Below the pieces are notes generated by a model. That model did no database searches and was not told the DNA's origin. It was given only the letters and a program-made list of their open reading frames with translations. Positions 52,114 through 63,628 of a stretch of 64,000 bases of DNA are shown here, one piece after another. Position numbers and translations under genes: made by a program. Origin of the DNA: Rhizobium sp. RCAM05350 (GTDB lineage: Bacteria; Pseudomonadota; Alphaproteobacteria; Rhizobiales; Rhizobiaceae); contig CP087975.1 in the NCBI GenBank assembly GCA_024426085.1, positions 186,001-250,000 on the forward strand, given 5' to 3'. How positions within the stretch are numbered: the first letter of the stretch is position 1; the number at the start of each line of letters is the position of its first letter.

Positions 52114-52999
52114 TCAGGCGACCGCGTGGTTGGCCATGCGTTCGAGAGCCGTGACGAGGCCAGAATGATCGAGGCCGGCATCACCGTGAGCAGCGCAGCT
52201 GTTGAACAGTTCCTGCGTCGCCGCAGTGTTCGGCAGGGAAACGCCGATGGCCTTTGCCCCCTGCAGTGCCAGATTGAGGTCCTTCTGGTGCAGCGAGATG
52301 CGGAAGCCCGGTTCGAAGGTGCGCTTGACCATGCGGTCGCCATGCACTTCCAGAATACGCGACGAGGCAAAGCCGCCCATCAAGGCTTCATGAACCCGCG
52401 CCGGATCGGCGCCAGCCTTCGAGGCAAAGACCAGCGCTTCCAAGGACAGCCTCGATGGTCAGCGCAACGATGATCTGGTTGGCAACCTTGGTCACCTGTC
52501 CGTCGCCGCAATCGCCGACCAGCGTGATGTTCTTGCCCATCAGCTTGAACAGCGGCAATGCCCGCTCGAAGCTGCCTTCGGTACCGCCCGCCATGATCGA
52601 CAGCGACGCGTTCTTGGCGCCGACTTCGCCGCCCGAGACCGGCGCATCCATATATTCCGCACCCGTTTTGCGAACTGTCTTGGCAAATTCCTTGGTCTCG
52701 ATCGGCGAGATCGAGCTCATGTCGATGACCAGTTTGCCCTTCGACAGACCGGAGGCAACGCCGTTTTCACCGAACAGGACGTCCTTCACATCCGGCGTAT
52801 CCGGCAGCATCAGGATGGTGATATCGACCTTTTCCGCCAGTGCCTTCGGCGTCTCGGCAAACTGCAGGCCGTTGTCGAGCAGTTCCTGCTTCGGCGGGAT
52901 GTGGAATTTCGAGGTAATAACGGTGTGGCCGGCATCCTGCAGGTGGCGCGCCATCGGCGTGCCCATGATACCCAGTCCGATAAAGCCGATTGTGGCCAT
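52114..52999 (-). CDS. glxR: 2-hydroxy-3-oxopropionate (tartronate semialdehyde) reductase (frame broken)
   Basis: Beta-hydroxyacid dehydrogenase of about 295 residues. NAD motif GFIGLGIMGTPMARHL, substrate signature DAPVSGGEVGAKNASLSIMAGG, catalytic Lys in GQVTKVANQII. An extra C near 52449 breaks the frame at EAV/LEALVFASKAG. Reduces tartronate semialdehyde from Gcl and Hyi to D-glycerate. Confidence 0.9.
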
Positions 53000-53004
53000 G
53001 ATGC

Positions 53005-53818
53005 TTAACTCCTGATCTTGATGATGTCTGCGCTGCGGGCGGATGTGGCGGCGGCGAGCCAGCCGAGCCCTTCGGATGTCGTGGTGCGCGGCTTGTATTC
53101 GCAGCCGATGAAGCCGTCATATCCGGCCGCATCCAGCGCTTCGAAGACGAAGGGGTAATTGATCTCGCCGGTGCCCGGTTCGTTGCGGCCGGGATTGTCG
53201 GCCAGCTGCACATGGGCGATTCTTCCCTGGTGCTTCTTGAACGTGCCGATCAGCTCGCCCTCAGTGCGCTGCTGGTGGTAGAGGTCATACTGGATGAACA
53301 GGTTGTCGCTGCCGACTTCCGCGATAATCGAGGCTGCCTGCTCCACCGTGTTGAGGTAGAAGCCGGGAATATCGAAGCAGTTGATCGGCTCGATCAACAG
53401 CCGGATACCGTGTTTGCCGAGTTCGCCTGCGGCCAGCCGGAGATTGGCAACGAATGTGGCCCTGCAATACGTCGTCCGATACGCCGACCGGCGCGATGCC
53501 GGAGAGGCAGTTGATCTGCGTGCAGCCGAGTGCGGTTGCATAGTCGATGGCCGACGCCACGCCGCGGCGGAATTCGTCGATCCGGTCGGGCAGGACGGCG
53601 ATGCCGCGCTCGCCGGCGGCCCAGTCGCCGGCCGGCAGGTTGTGCAGCACTTGAGTCAGACCATTGACCTCAAGCGCCGCCTTCAGCGCCTTGGCGTCGA
53701 AATCATAGGGGAAGAGATATTCCACCGCCGTGAACCCGGCCTTGGCGGCCAGTGCGAAACGGTCGAGGAACGGCACTTCGTTGAAAAGCATGGTCAGGTT
53801 TGCCGCAAACTTGGGCAT
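53005..53818 (-). CDS. hyi: Hydroxypyruvate isomerase (frame broken)
   Basis: AP-endonuclease-type TIM barrel, about 270 residues. FAANLTMLFNEVPFLDRFALAAKAGFTAVE is the family start, and the metal ligands lie in EPINCFDIPGFYL and GCEYKPR. An extra G near 53463 breaks the frame. Interconverts hydroxypyruvate and tartronate semialdehyde next to glyoxylate carboligase. Confidence 0.88.
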
Positions 53819-53840
53819 GGGATCTTCTCCTTGTTCTCAA

Positions 53841-55626
53841 TCAGTCGAGCAGCGCCATGATCGCCGTCGGGGCATCCTCGCCGCGTTCGGCCAGTTCCTC
53901 GAACTCGACCACCGCATTGATGTCGGCGCCCATCGAAATATTGGTGACGCGCTCAAGGATGAATTCGATGACGACGGGCACCTGGTGTTCGTCCATCAAC
54001 GCCTGTGCCTTGGCAAAAGCCTCCTGGAATTCGTTCGGGCTCCTGACCCGGATCGCCTTGCAGCCCAGCCCTTCGGCCACCGCGACGTGATCGACGCCGT
54101 ACCCCTTCTCCGCATCGCCCGATGCGTTGATGTTGTCGAAGGCGAGGCTCACCTCGAAATCCATGGCAAAGCCGCGCTGCGCCTGGCGGATGAGGCCGAG
54201 ATAGGAATTGTTCACGACCACATGCAGGTAAGGCAGCTTGTGCTGGGCGCCGACGGCCAGTTCCTCGATCATGAACTGGAAATCATAGTCGCCCGAGAGC
54301 GCCACGATCCTCCGGTCCGGATCGGCGGCACGCACGCCAAGCGCTGCCGGCAGTGTCCAGCCGAGCGGTCCGGCCTGGCCGCAGTTGATCCAGTTGCGTG
54401 GCTTGTAGACGTGCAGGAATTGCGCACCGGCGATCTGGCTGAGACCAATGGTCGAGACGTAGCAGGTGTCGCGGCCAAAAGCCTTGTTCATCTCCTCGTA
54501 GACGCGCTGGGGCTTCAGCGGCGTCTGGTCGAAATGCGTCTTGCGCAGCATCGTCCGCTTGCGCTCGCGGCATTCCTCGGCCCAGCCCGACCAATCCTTC
54601 AGCTTGCCCGCCGTCTTCCATTCGGTGGCGACATCGAGGAACAGCTTGAGGGCTGCACCCGCATCCGAGACGATACCGAAATCGGGCGCAAAGACCCGGC
54701 CGATCTGGGTCGGCTCGATATCGACATGCACGAACTTGCGGCCTTCGGTATAGGTCGGCACGTTGCCGGTATGACGGTTTGCCCAGCGGTTGCCGACGCC
54801 GAGCACGAAGTCGGAGGCGAGCAGGTTGGCATTGCCGTAGCGGTGCGACGTCTGCAGGCCGCACATGCCGGCCATCAGCGGATGATCGTCGGGGATCGTA
54901 CCCCAGCCCATCAGCGTCGGGATAACCGGAATGCCGGTGATCTCGGCAAATTCAGTGAGCAAGTCGGACGCATCCGCATTGATGATGCCACCGCCGGCAA
55001 CGATCAGCGGACGCTCCGCTTCGTTCAGCATTGCGATCGCCTTTTCGGCCTGCGCCCGCGTTGCGGATGGCTTGTAGGCCTCGAGCGGTGCGTAGGTGTC
55101 GATATCGAATTCGATTTCGGCCAGCTGCACATCGACCGGCAGGTCGATCAAGACTGGACCGGGACGGCCCGAACGCATCAGGTGGAACGCCTTCTGGAAG
55201 ACGAACGGCACCAGCGCCGGCTCCATGACGGTGACCGCCCACTTGGTCAGCGGCGCAGCAATCCTGGCAATATCGACCGCCTGGAAATCTTCCTTGTCGA
55301 GCCGGGCGCGCGGCGCCTGGCCGGTGATGCACAGGATCGGGATCAGAATCCGCCTGAGCCGAATAAAGCCCGGTGATCATGTCGGTGCCGGCGGGACCCG
55401 AGGTGCCGATGCAGACGCCGATATTGCCATGTTTGGCGCGAGTATAGCCTTCCGCCATATGGGAAGCGCCCTCGACATGCCGCGCCAGGATATGGCGCAC
55501 CGAGCCACGCGCCTTCAGCGCCGAGTAAAAGGGATTGATTGCAGCGCCCGGAACCCCGAAGGCGCAATCGACGCCTTCCTTCTCCAGAACCAGAACCGCC
55601 GCATCGACAGCGCGCATTTTCGCCAT
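53841..55626 (-). CDS. gcl: Glyoxylate carboligase (frame broken)
   Basis: Thiamine-diphosphate enzyme of about 595 residues joining two glyoxylates to tartronate semialdehyde with CO2 loss. ATG 55626 has TGGAGGAAATAG upstream. FGVPGAAINPFYSAL, with Val in place of the usual catalytic Glu of ThDP enzymes (a hallmark of Gcl), IGTSGPAGTDM, and the cofactor motif GDYDFQF...NNSYLG. An extra base near 55343 breaks the frame. First gene of gcl-hyi-glxR-ttuD. Confidence 0.92.
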
Positions 55627-55689
55627 GACTATTTCCTCCATCTTGTGAGGATCAGGTTAGTCCATTTTTTCCAGCGAGCAATCATTTAA

Positions 55690-55704
55690 TGGAAATCATT
55701 CCCA
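55690..55704. promoter_or_regulatory. Probable IclR operator
   Basis: TGGAAA-TCA-TTCCCA is a near-perfect 15-base palindrome of the IclR type; a further TGGAAA half-site lies at 55710-55715. It sits about 65 bases upstream of gcl and the divergent IclR gene is nearby. Confidence 0.6.
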
Positions 55705-55795
55705 TCATGTGGAAATAAACATCTTCAATGAATCCGACATGAATGAAGAAACCGGGGAGCATGGTAATCGGCTATGGAATTCATGGTCCGTCCGC

Positions 55796-55935
55796 GCTCC
55801 CTCTTCTCCCCAGCGGGGAGAAGGTGGCCCGAAAGGCCGGATGAGGGGGCGAAGCCATGAACACCGAAGTTTGCCGAACCGCCCCCTCATCGCTTCGCAT
55901 GCGCTCGGCACTTCTCCCCGCTTGGGAGAAGAGAA
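55796..55935. repeat. RIME-type intergenic palindromic element
   Basis: CCCTCTTCTCCCCAGCGGGGAGAAGG at one side and CTTCTCCCCGCTTGGGAGAAGAG at the other, each a hairpin, with CCCCTCAT / ATGAGGGG pairing between. This is the form of the Rhizobium intergenic mosaic elements. Confidence 0.8.
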
Positions 55936-56017
55936 AGACACCGACTGCACGCCAAAACCGTTCCGCTTTCATCACCGATGCAATATGTCATGAACGATCA
56001 GACAACACGGAGCCGAC

Positions 56018-56852
56018 ATGGCCGACAAGCAGACCCAACAGGACCCCTTGCGCGCCAAACCAGGCCGCAAGGCCAATGAAAACGCCATCCCCTCCTCCGT
56101 GCAGGTGCTCGATCGCAGCCTGAAGCTGCTTGATCTCGTCGCCAGCGCCGATGGCGCGGCGCTGACCGACCTGTCCGATCAGTCCGGCATGGCGCCGTCC
56201 ACCGTCCACCGGTTGCTCACCGCGCTTGCAGGGTCACGGCATGGTCGCCCATGATGCTGAGACCGGCGCCTGGACCATCGGCCTCAAGGCTTTCGAAATC
56301 GGCAACGCCTTCCTGCGCTTCCGCAAGCTCGGTACGATCAGCCGCCCCTTCCTGAAACAGTTGATGGAGCATTCCGGCAGGAAACCGCCAATATCGGCAT
56401 CGAGGATGGCGGCGACGTCGTCTTCATTTCGCAGGTCGAAAGCCACGCCCCGATGCGCGCCTTCTTCCGCCCCGGCCGCCGCGGCCCGATCCACGCTTCC
56501 GGCATCGGCAAGGCCATCCTGTCGACCTGGGACAACGCCGAGATCGAACGCCTGCTCTCGCCTCGCGCCCTTCCCCGTTTCACCGAAAAAACCCACGATA
56601 CCCTGCCCAAGCTCATCACCGACCTCGAAACCATCCGCACCCGCGGCCTGGTCCATCGACGACGAAGAACACACGCTCGGCATGCGCTGCCTCGCCGCCC
56701 CGATCTTCAACGAATATGGCGAAGCGATCGCCGGGATTTCAGTGTCGGGGCCGGCAGTGCGGCTGCCGGACAGCAAGCTTGAGGAACTTGGACCGATGGT
56801 GCGGGCGGCGGCGGAGGGAGTGACGAAGGCAATGGGCGGATCGCCGGGCTGA
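56018..56852 (+). CDS. IclR-family transcriptional regulator (three frame breaks)
   Basis: About 278 residues. Winged helix near the N-terminus (VQVLDRSLKLLDLVASADG, GMAPSTVHRLLTAL). After a break near 56229 the frame continues with HGMVAHDAETGAWTIGLKAF. Further breaks near 56382 and 56649 separate the ligand domain (DGGDVVFISQVESHAPMRA, GPIHASGIGKAILS, EHTLGMRCLAAPIFNEYGEAIAGISVSGPAVR). Divergent from gcl, so it most likely controls the glyoxylate operon, as AllR does in enterobacteria. Confidence 0.88.
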
Positions 56853-57057
56853 TGGCCGCCCTTGCCCCGACGCGTTGCGGATCGGATCGAACACCGCGTC
56901 GCGTGACCTGAAATTGTGCCAGATCGGCAATGGGTTGGCTTCAAATCTCTTTTGAAGCGGCGTAAACTTTCCGCCAGTGGGGGAGGCCTCGACGGCGGCC
57001 ACAAACCACGCCCAAAGTGCGTTGGAATTCCGGGACCGTGGAGCGGAGGGCTGCAAC

Positions 57058-57541
57058 ATGAACCAGGCGACCAGCAGTTTGCGCGACAGTTCGGATGCGG
57101 CGGTGCGACCACCAATCGCCTGGGCGCTCGCCGTACTTGCCGGGCTCGCGTTCGACTGGCTGTATCCGCTGCCGTTCCTGCCGACGGCCGTGCCGGCCGG
57201 CTGGCTCGGCGGCATCGTGTTCCTCGCCGGCCTGGGGCTGCTGATCTGGGCGGCAAAAACCTTCCGTCGCGCGGGGGACACAGATCCAGACCACACAGCC
57301 GACGTCGGCGATCGTTGAGGAAGGCCCCTATGGCTTCACGCGCAACCCGATCTATATCGGCATGTTCCTCGGTCTGATCGGCCTCGCCGTCGCCTTCGAC
57401 AGCCTGTGGCTCATCGTCCTGCTGGTGCCGTTCTATCTCGTCATCCGCTACGGCGTGGTCGCCCGCGAGGAGGCCTATCTTGAGCGAAAATTCGGTGACG
57501 TCTACCTCGCCTACAAGGCCCGCGTCCGGAGGTGGCTGTAG
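57058..57541 (+). CDS. Isoprenylcysteine carboxyl methyltransferase-like membrane protein (frame broken)
   Basis: About 161 residues with four hydrophobic spans. The C-terminal block EEGPYGFTRNPIYIGMFLG, then VAREEAYLERKFGDVYLAYKARVRRWL, is the ICMT/PEMT-like SAM-binding signature. An extra G near 57273 breaks the frame at FRRAG/TQIQTTQP. Bacterial members methylate small lipidic or other substrates; the substrate here is unknown. Confidence 0.8.
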
Positions 57542-57588
57542 CGAGACAACGAGGGCAACCTGCTGGTTCCCGGATCAGACTCGACTAA

Positions 57589-59419
57589 TCACATGAGGCC
57601 GAGCACCGCTCGCAGCCCCGGATCATTCTCGCTCAGCCTTTCTTCGATCCATCGGCTCGTCCAGGCGTAGGCGTCCGAAAATACCTCGGAATGCCGGCTC
57701 CAGTCCATGAAACCGATCGGGTTGGAAAGCTGTGGGCAGACCGAGACATCCTCGCCGCCAAGCGCAATGTCCTGTGGCCGGTGCGCCAGCATGCTGGCAG
57801 CAATGACCTGAAGCATGCTGGGGACCTTTGGCAGGCGGTCGCGACCGAAAGGGTTGAGCCAGGCGACGGTCAGTTCGGCAGCACCAGGAATGCGGTCATA
57901 ATCGATGTGGTATTTCTGCGGTGCATTCGACCCAAGGCTGACGACGACATTCGGTCCGGTCTTGAGTTCCTTCATCTGGTCCAGTGGCAGATTGTTCATG
58001 ATCGCGCCGTCCACCAGCATATCGCCATCGGCCGTAAAGAACGGTGGCAGGATACCCGGGATCGAGCCGGACGCCCGAACAGCCTGCCAGAGCATTCCAC
58101 GACGGTGGACATGCGGCTGACGGCTGCTCAGATTGCTCGAAAGCGCAAAGAACGGAAGCCAGAGATCCTCGATGAGAACCTCGCTGTATTCCGACCGAAG
58201 CGCCTGATCGAACACCTTGTGATCCAGCAGCGCGAAATGCGGCACGGTGAGGCGGCGAAACGCCCGGCTCCTGATGAAGATGTCGTGCGTGCCCCGGTCA
58301 ATCCCGTCCGCATCCAAGCCGCTTGCAGAAGCCGGCCATCATCGCCGCGCCGGAACTCGTGCCCCCGAGATAGTCGAAGCACGCACCGGCCTCGACGAAA
58401 GCCTTGTAGACGCCGAGGTGGATGCTGCCGAGGGACCCGCCCCCCGCCGCCACGTAACCCCGCGCCTTGCCGGAAATGAATCGGACCAACCGCTCGATGT
58501 CAGCCCCGTCCTCCAGCGCGACATGATGATGCTGGCCAACATGAGGACGCTCATCGAGCCATGCGGAAGTACCGGAGACCGCTGTCGAGCGCGTGTCGTG
58601 AATAAGGACGAGCCGCCCGGACGATGGTGAATGAACCGATAGCGCCAATGCCTCGGACGGGTTCAGCCGGGGCGAACAGGATGCGTCGGCAAGCAGCAGG
58701 ACGCCATCGGCCTGGCGGATGCAGACGCGTGTCCAATCATTCGCCTCTTCATCGGCGACATAGACGATGATGTCGGTTTCCGCCTCCAGTTCGTTCAGCC
58801 AGTTCAGAACCGGCTGGTCATCGACCGGGAGACCGGCGAACCGGGCGTGAATATCAGCCCGGGCGACGAACCGGGCGCGGGTGCTCGCGTCGAACGCTTC
58901 CTGCAGGCGCCGGATGAAGATCGGTGACATGCGGCTTCCACCGGCCGGAATGATCGCAAGCGTCCGAATCCTGGCAGACTTTTGAGGAGCGCCGAACTGG
59001 GGGATTGCACCGCAAACCGGCGCGCCAGAAATGTCGTGACCGCCTGTCGCAGGCTCGGCAAGGCCTCGGCCGCCTTCTCGAAGTCGCAACCGCGGATGTC
59101 AAGGACGATGGAATCGCGCGCGGCAAGGACGGTCGCGGTGCGGGGCAGCCCTGCGAAGAAGCCAACCTCGCCGACGAGTTCACCCTGTCCGATTTCGGCA
59201 ATCGAGACCGACAGATCTCCCTTGTGCACCGTAAAGCGACCCGACAGCACGATGAAGAACCTGTCCGACGGATCGCCTTCGCGAACCAGAACCTCGCCGC
59301 GCCGCAAGACCCGGCGGTCGGATTCGGCGGCCAAAGCCTCAAGCGCCACCAACGACGTCCGATCGAACATCAATGTCGCCGACAGCAATCTCGCCACGAG
59401 AGAGATCAGCGGAGGACAT
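57589..59419 (-). CDS. Patatin-like phospholipase with cyclic nucleotide-binding domain (three frame breaks)
   Basis: About 609 residues. N-terminal cNMP-binding domain (VLRRGEVLVREGDPSDRFFIVLSG, GELVGEVGFFAGLPRTATV). A central alpha/beta region follows, then patatin with the oxyanion loop GGGSLGSIHLGV, nucleophile motif GGTSSGA and catalytic Asp in LVDGAIMNN. Breaks are near 59395, 58998 and 58320. ATG 59419 with AAGGTGG upstream is preferred over the GTG at 59397; it needs one break. The architecture resembles eukaryotic neuropathy target esterase and its bacterial relatives. Confidence 0.83.
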
Positions 59420-59626
59420 CTGAACCACCTTCTGGGGAGCTCCGGTCTGATTGTGGTCTGTGCTTGCTTACATAAGGATCACTGAAAATCGCCAAAAGCA
59501 ATGTCTGTTTCGCTCAAGGCGCGGTTGCCTGCAACGCGAAGACCAGAGCGGCGCACCGTTCGCAGGGTCGCCGTTCAATTGCTTTTCCCCGACGTTGCCT
59601 CGAACGGCGGGCCGAGCGTCAGCCCC

Positions 59627-60648
59627 TCACCCCCGCGCCACCCACCGGTGCCAATCTTCTTCGCTGCCATGGAAGACGTTGAGGTCGATCCTGCCTTCGA
59701 CACCGTGCGAAAGACCGGAGCCGGAATATTGCCAGAACAGCCATTTGCGGCCCGGATAGACCTGCGACGGATGCGCTGCCACCGAGCGCAGCCAGAACGG
59801 ATAGTCCTTGAATTCGCCCGTCAGGTTGTCGCAGTAGAAATCCGGTGCGGTATAGATCACCGGGCGCTTGCCATAGTGGCGCTCCAGCTTGTCCATGAAT
59901 ACCTGCATCTTTTCGATCGCCTTGGCCCGCGACAGGCAGTACTTGCAGCTCGATTCGCCGTTATATTCGACGTCGATCACCGGCGGCAGCGCGTCTGGAT
60001 CGCGCGGCACGTTGCGGATGAACCAGTCGGCCTGTTCGCCGGCGGTGCGGCACCAGTAGAAGAAGTGATAGGCGCCGCGCTTCAGCCCGGCATCCTTCGC
60101 CCGCTTCCAGTTCGTCCTGAACATCGGATCGAGATGGTCGCCGCCATCGGTCGCCTTGATATAGGCGAAATTCGCCCCTTGCGTGCGCAGTTTCGCCCAG
60201 TCCATTTCGCCCTGCCAGCGCGACACGTCGATGCCGTGCACGGCAAGCTTGCGCAGGTGACGCCTTGCCGAAATTGATCGGGTGCGCGTCGTGGAACTGG
60301 CGGCTGTAGATTTGCGGACGTCGGGTGCGCGAAAGCGCCGTTTGTCGGATTTTCCGGCATGACCATCGCCACCGGACGCTCAGCCGGAACCGCCATACCC
60401 TCCGTCGTCACGGATTCGAAGGCCTGCGACTGCAGTATCTGTCCCGCCCAGGCCAGTTGCTCTGGATGGCTTTCGGCCTGCGCGATCACAGCGCCGACAT
60501 CCGCTGTCGGCACCGGTGCCGGCACGACAGAACTGGTCGTCTCCTTCGACGGCAGCCCGGCCACCAGGCTGTCCGGCCCGGAACTGGACGTGCAGCCTGC
60601 CACAAGCAGGCCGGCAAGAAGGATCGCTGGAACAGCCGAAAAACGCAT
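59627..60648 (-). CDS. GH25 lysozyme-like lipoprotein (frame broken)
   Basis: Lipobox LLVAGC near residue 18 marks a lipoprotein. After a ~110-residue low-complexity linker, the GH25 fold begins with HGIDVSRWQGEMDW (catalytic Asp), and continues with FAYIKATDGGDHLDPMF, PPVIDVEYNG (Asp/Glu) and KRPVIYTAPDFYCDNL. A base is missing near 60265. Joined length is about 340 residues. Predicted muramidase acting on peptidoglycan at the envelope. Confidence 0.85.
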
Positions 60649-60917
60649 AGGACCCCGTACGCAAAACAGAAAACAGGCGGCACCCGCCCCACTGCCTTTA
60701 ATCCCTAACGGAAAATTACCAACAAAGATTGAATCCGATCTTTCTTACGTACGAAGGATGGGAATCAGGGCAGAATCAGGCGGCTGCAGCCGCTGGCGAC
60801 AATGTCTGGCCAAAGCCGGTCGAGGGGGTTAGGTATCGTTCAAAACCTGCCGTTCATTGCGCGGCAAGTGACGCGACACAACACCGCCCTTGGGGCTTTT
60901 CAGGACGGACGTCAGAC

Positions 60918-61493
60918 ATGGCTGAACGCGCCAGAATCATCTTCATTCACGGTGCATCCAGCAGCGGCAAATCCACGCTCGCGCGGGCCGTTCAGGCAGA
61001 GATCAACGAGCCCTTCTGGCACGTCTCCATCGACCACATTCGCGACTCGGGCACCCTGCCTATGGAGAGGTTCCGGCGCGGGGACTTTCGGTGGAAAGAA
61101 CACCGCGCGGCCTTCTTTGAAGGGTTTCACCGCTCTCTGGTTGCCTATGCATCGGCTGGCAATAATCTCCTGCTGGAACACATCCTGGAAGAGCCCGAAT
61201 GGGCGTCAGACCTGGCATTGCAGTTCGAGCCGTTCGACGTTTTCTTCGTCGGTCTTCACTGCGACCTCGATGAACTCGTCAGACGGGAAACGGCTCGGGG
61301 AGACCGGCGGGCCGGCAGCGCTGCGGATGATTTTCATCGGATCCACGAGGGACAACGCTACGACCTGCAACTCAGCTCCGGACAGGCGGTTGCGGATAAC
61401 GCTACGCAATTGATTTCCGCCTGGACTGCTCGCCAGAGGCCATCAGTCTTCGAGCAACTTGCACTTGAGGCGCGCGGCACTACTGCCCGGTAA
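60918..61493 (+). CDS. Chloramphenicol phosphotransferase-like P-loop kinase
   Basis: 191 residues, intact. P-loop GASSSGKST (residues ~11-19), then WHVSIDHIRDSG, a lid-type stretch VRRETARGDRRAGSA. The pattern follows the CPT-like family, a group of small-molecule kinases of which one inactivates chloramphenicol. ATG 60918 starts seven residues before the P-loop strand. Actual substrate unknown, so resistance should not be assumed. Confidence 0.72.
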   Translation: MAERARIIFIHGASSSGKSTLARAVQAEINEPFWHVSIDHIRDSGTLPMERFRRGDFRWKEHRAAFFEGFHRSLVAYASAGNNLLLEHILEEPEWASDLALQFEPFDVFFVGLHCDLDELVRRETARGDRRAGSAADDFHRIHEGQRYDLQLSSGQAVADNATQLISAWTARQRPSVFEQLALEARGTTAR

Positions 61494-61526
61494 TCCGTCA
61501 TTCTCAGGAAGGCTCCAAAATTTCCC

Positions 61527-61662
61527 CGTCATCCTCGCCCTTGTGGCGGGGATCCAGCTTGCCGCGTCTGCGGCACGAAAGACTCTTCCCTGTCAGATGG
61601 CGGTTCTTTCACCGCGCCGACGCGCAGTGGCTGGATGCCTGTGACAAGCACAGGCATGACGG
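61527..61662. repeat. Long-range intergenic inverted repeat
   Basis: CGTCATCC...GGATCCAGC at the left and GCTGGATGCC...GCATGACGG at the right are mutually inverted, with inner hairpins (CTGTGACAAGCACAG; CGCCCTTGTGGCG). Such units recur in rhizobial intergenic regions. Confidence 0.65.
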
Positions 61663-62027
61663 AGGTGTTGGGGGCCTAGCCTCCCGTGGCCAAAAATCAT
61701 CCCCGCAAATCCCCGCAGGCCAAAACCTGTGCCATCATCATTCCCGTCCTGTCATCGGCTAGACCGCTAGGCGTAGCGGTGAGACGGGACCGGTGCCGGG
61801 TGAAGGACAGACGTAAACCTTTGCCCGGTGGATGGTCAGAAAGTGGTTTCCCTCTCGTCTGCAAAATGGCGGGGCGTGCCTGTGAGGCACACATGAGGAG
61901 CGGCGACTGGGTTGTCGAAAGACGATCCTTTCGTGGCGCGGCGGCAAGACCGTCAGCATCACCCCGTCTAAAAAGGGTGCCGCCATCCCCGCAGAGAAAC
62001 CGGAGTTGCCCATCGACCACCACTGAA

Positions 62028-62085
62028 CGGGGCGCTGGAAGGCGTCATATACATTACTTAGTCATCGGCACTTTCCAGCGCCCCG
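62028..62085. repeat. 13-bp perfect inverted repeat with 32-base spacer
   Basis: CGGGGCGCTGGAA at 62028-62040 and TTCCAGCGCCCCG at 62073-62085. The spacer is AT-richer than its surroundings (ATATACATTACTTAGTCAT). It could be a small transposable remnant or hairpin RNA. Confidence 0.7.
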
Positions 62086-62154
62086 GCCAAGTCAGCATGA
62101 AGCAAACCCACGGCGGATTTTCCGGGCGTGGCCATCGGGCGTTGAAGGTCTTCT

Positions 62155-62290
62155 ACCTCCCCCTTGAGGGGGAGGTCACCGCCCAGCGGCGGGTGGGGGT
62201 GGCCACCGCGAACACTACAATCAATTGAACATGCCGCAGATCACCCACCCCGGAGTTTCACTCCGCCCCTCCCCCTAAAGGGGAGGGTGA
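62155..62290. repeat. RIME-type intergenic palindromic element
   Basis: CCTCCCCCTTGAGGGGGAGG at the left and CCCCTCCCCCTAAAGGGGAGGG at the right, with CCCACCCC facing GGGGTGG further in. Same class as 55796-55935. Confidence 0.75.
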
Positions 62291-62295
62291 AAACC

Positions 62296-63624
<1,329 letters not shown>

Positions 63625-63628
<4 letters not shown>

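Larger units (their letters stand above)
61494..62295. other. 800-base intergenic mosaic of repeats
   Basis: No convincing gene. Contains one long hairpin-type repeat (61527-61662), a 13-bp perfect inverted repeat (62028-62085) and a RIME-like element (62155-62290). The 108-codon minus-strand frame at 61697-62023 has no motif and is probably chance. Confidence 0.6.

Noticed and set aside
53730..55376. 548-codon plus-strand frame opposite gcl
   Set aside because: Shadow of gcl, whose thiamine-diphosphate motifs are on the minus strand.
60918..61493. Chloramphenicol resistance gene
   Set aside because: The P-loop family match is broad; nothing in the sequence shows that chloramphenicol is the substrate.
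61697..62023. 108-codon minus-strand frame in the repeat-rich intergenic region
   Set aside because: No recognisable motif and located among repeats; low chance of being a gene.
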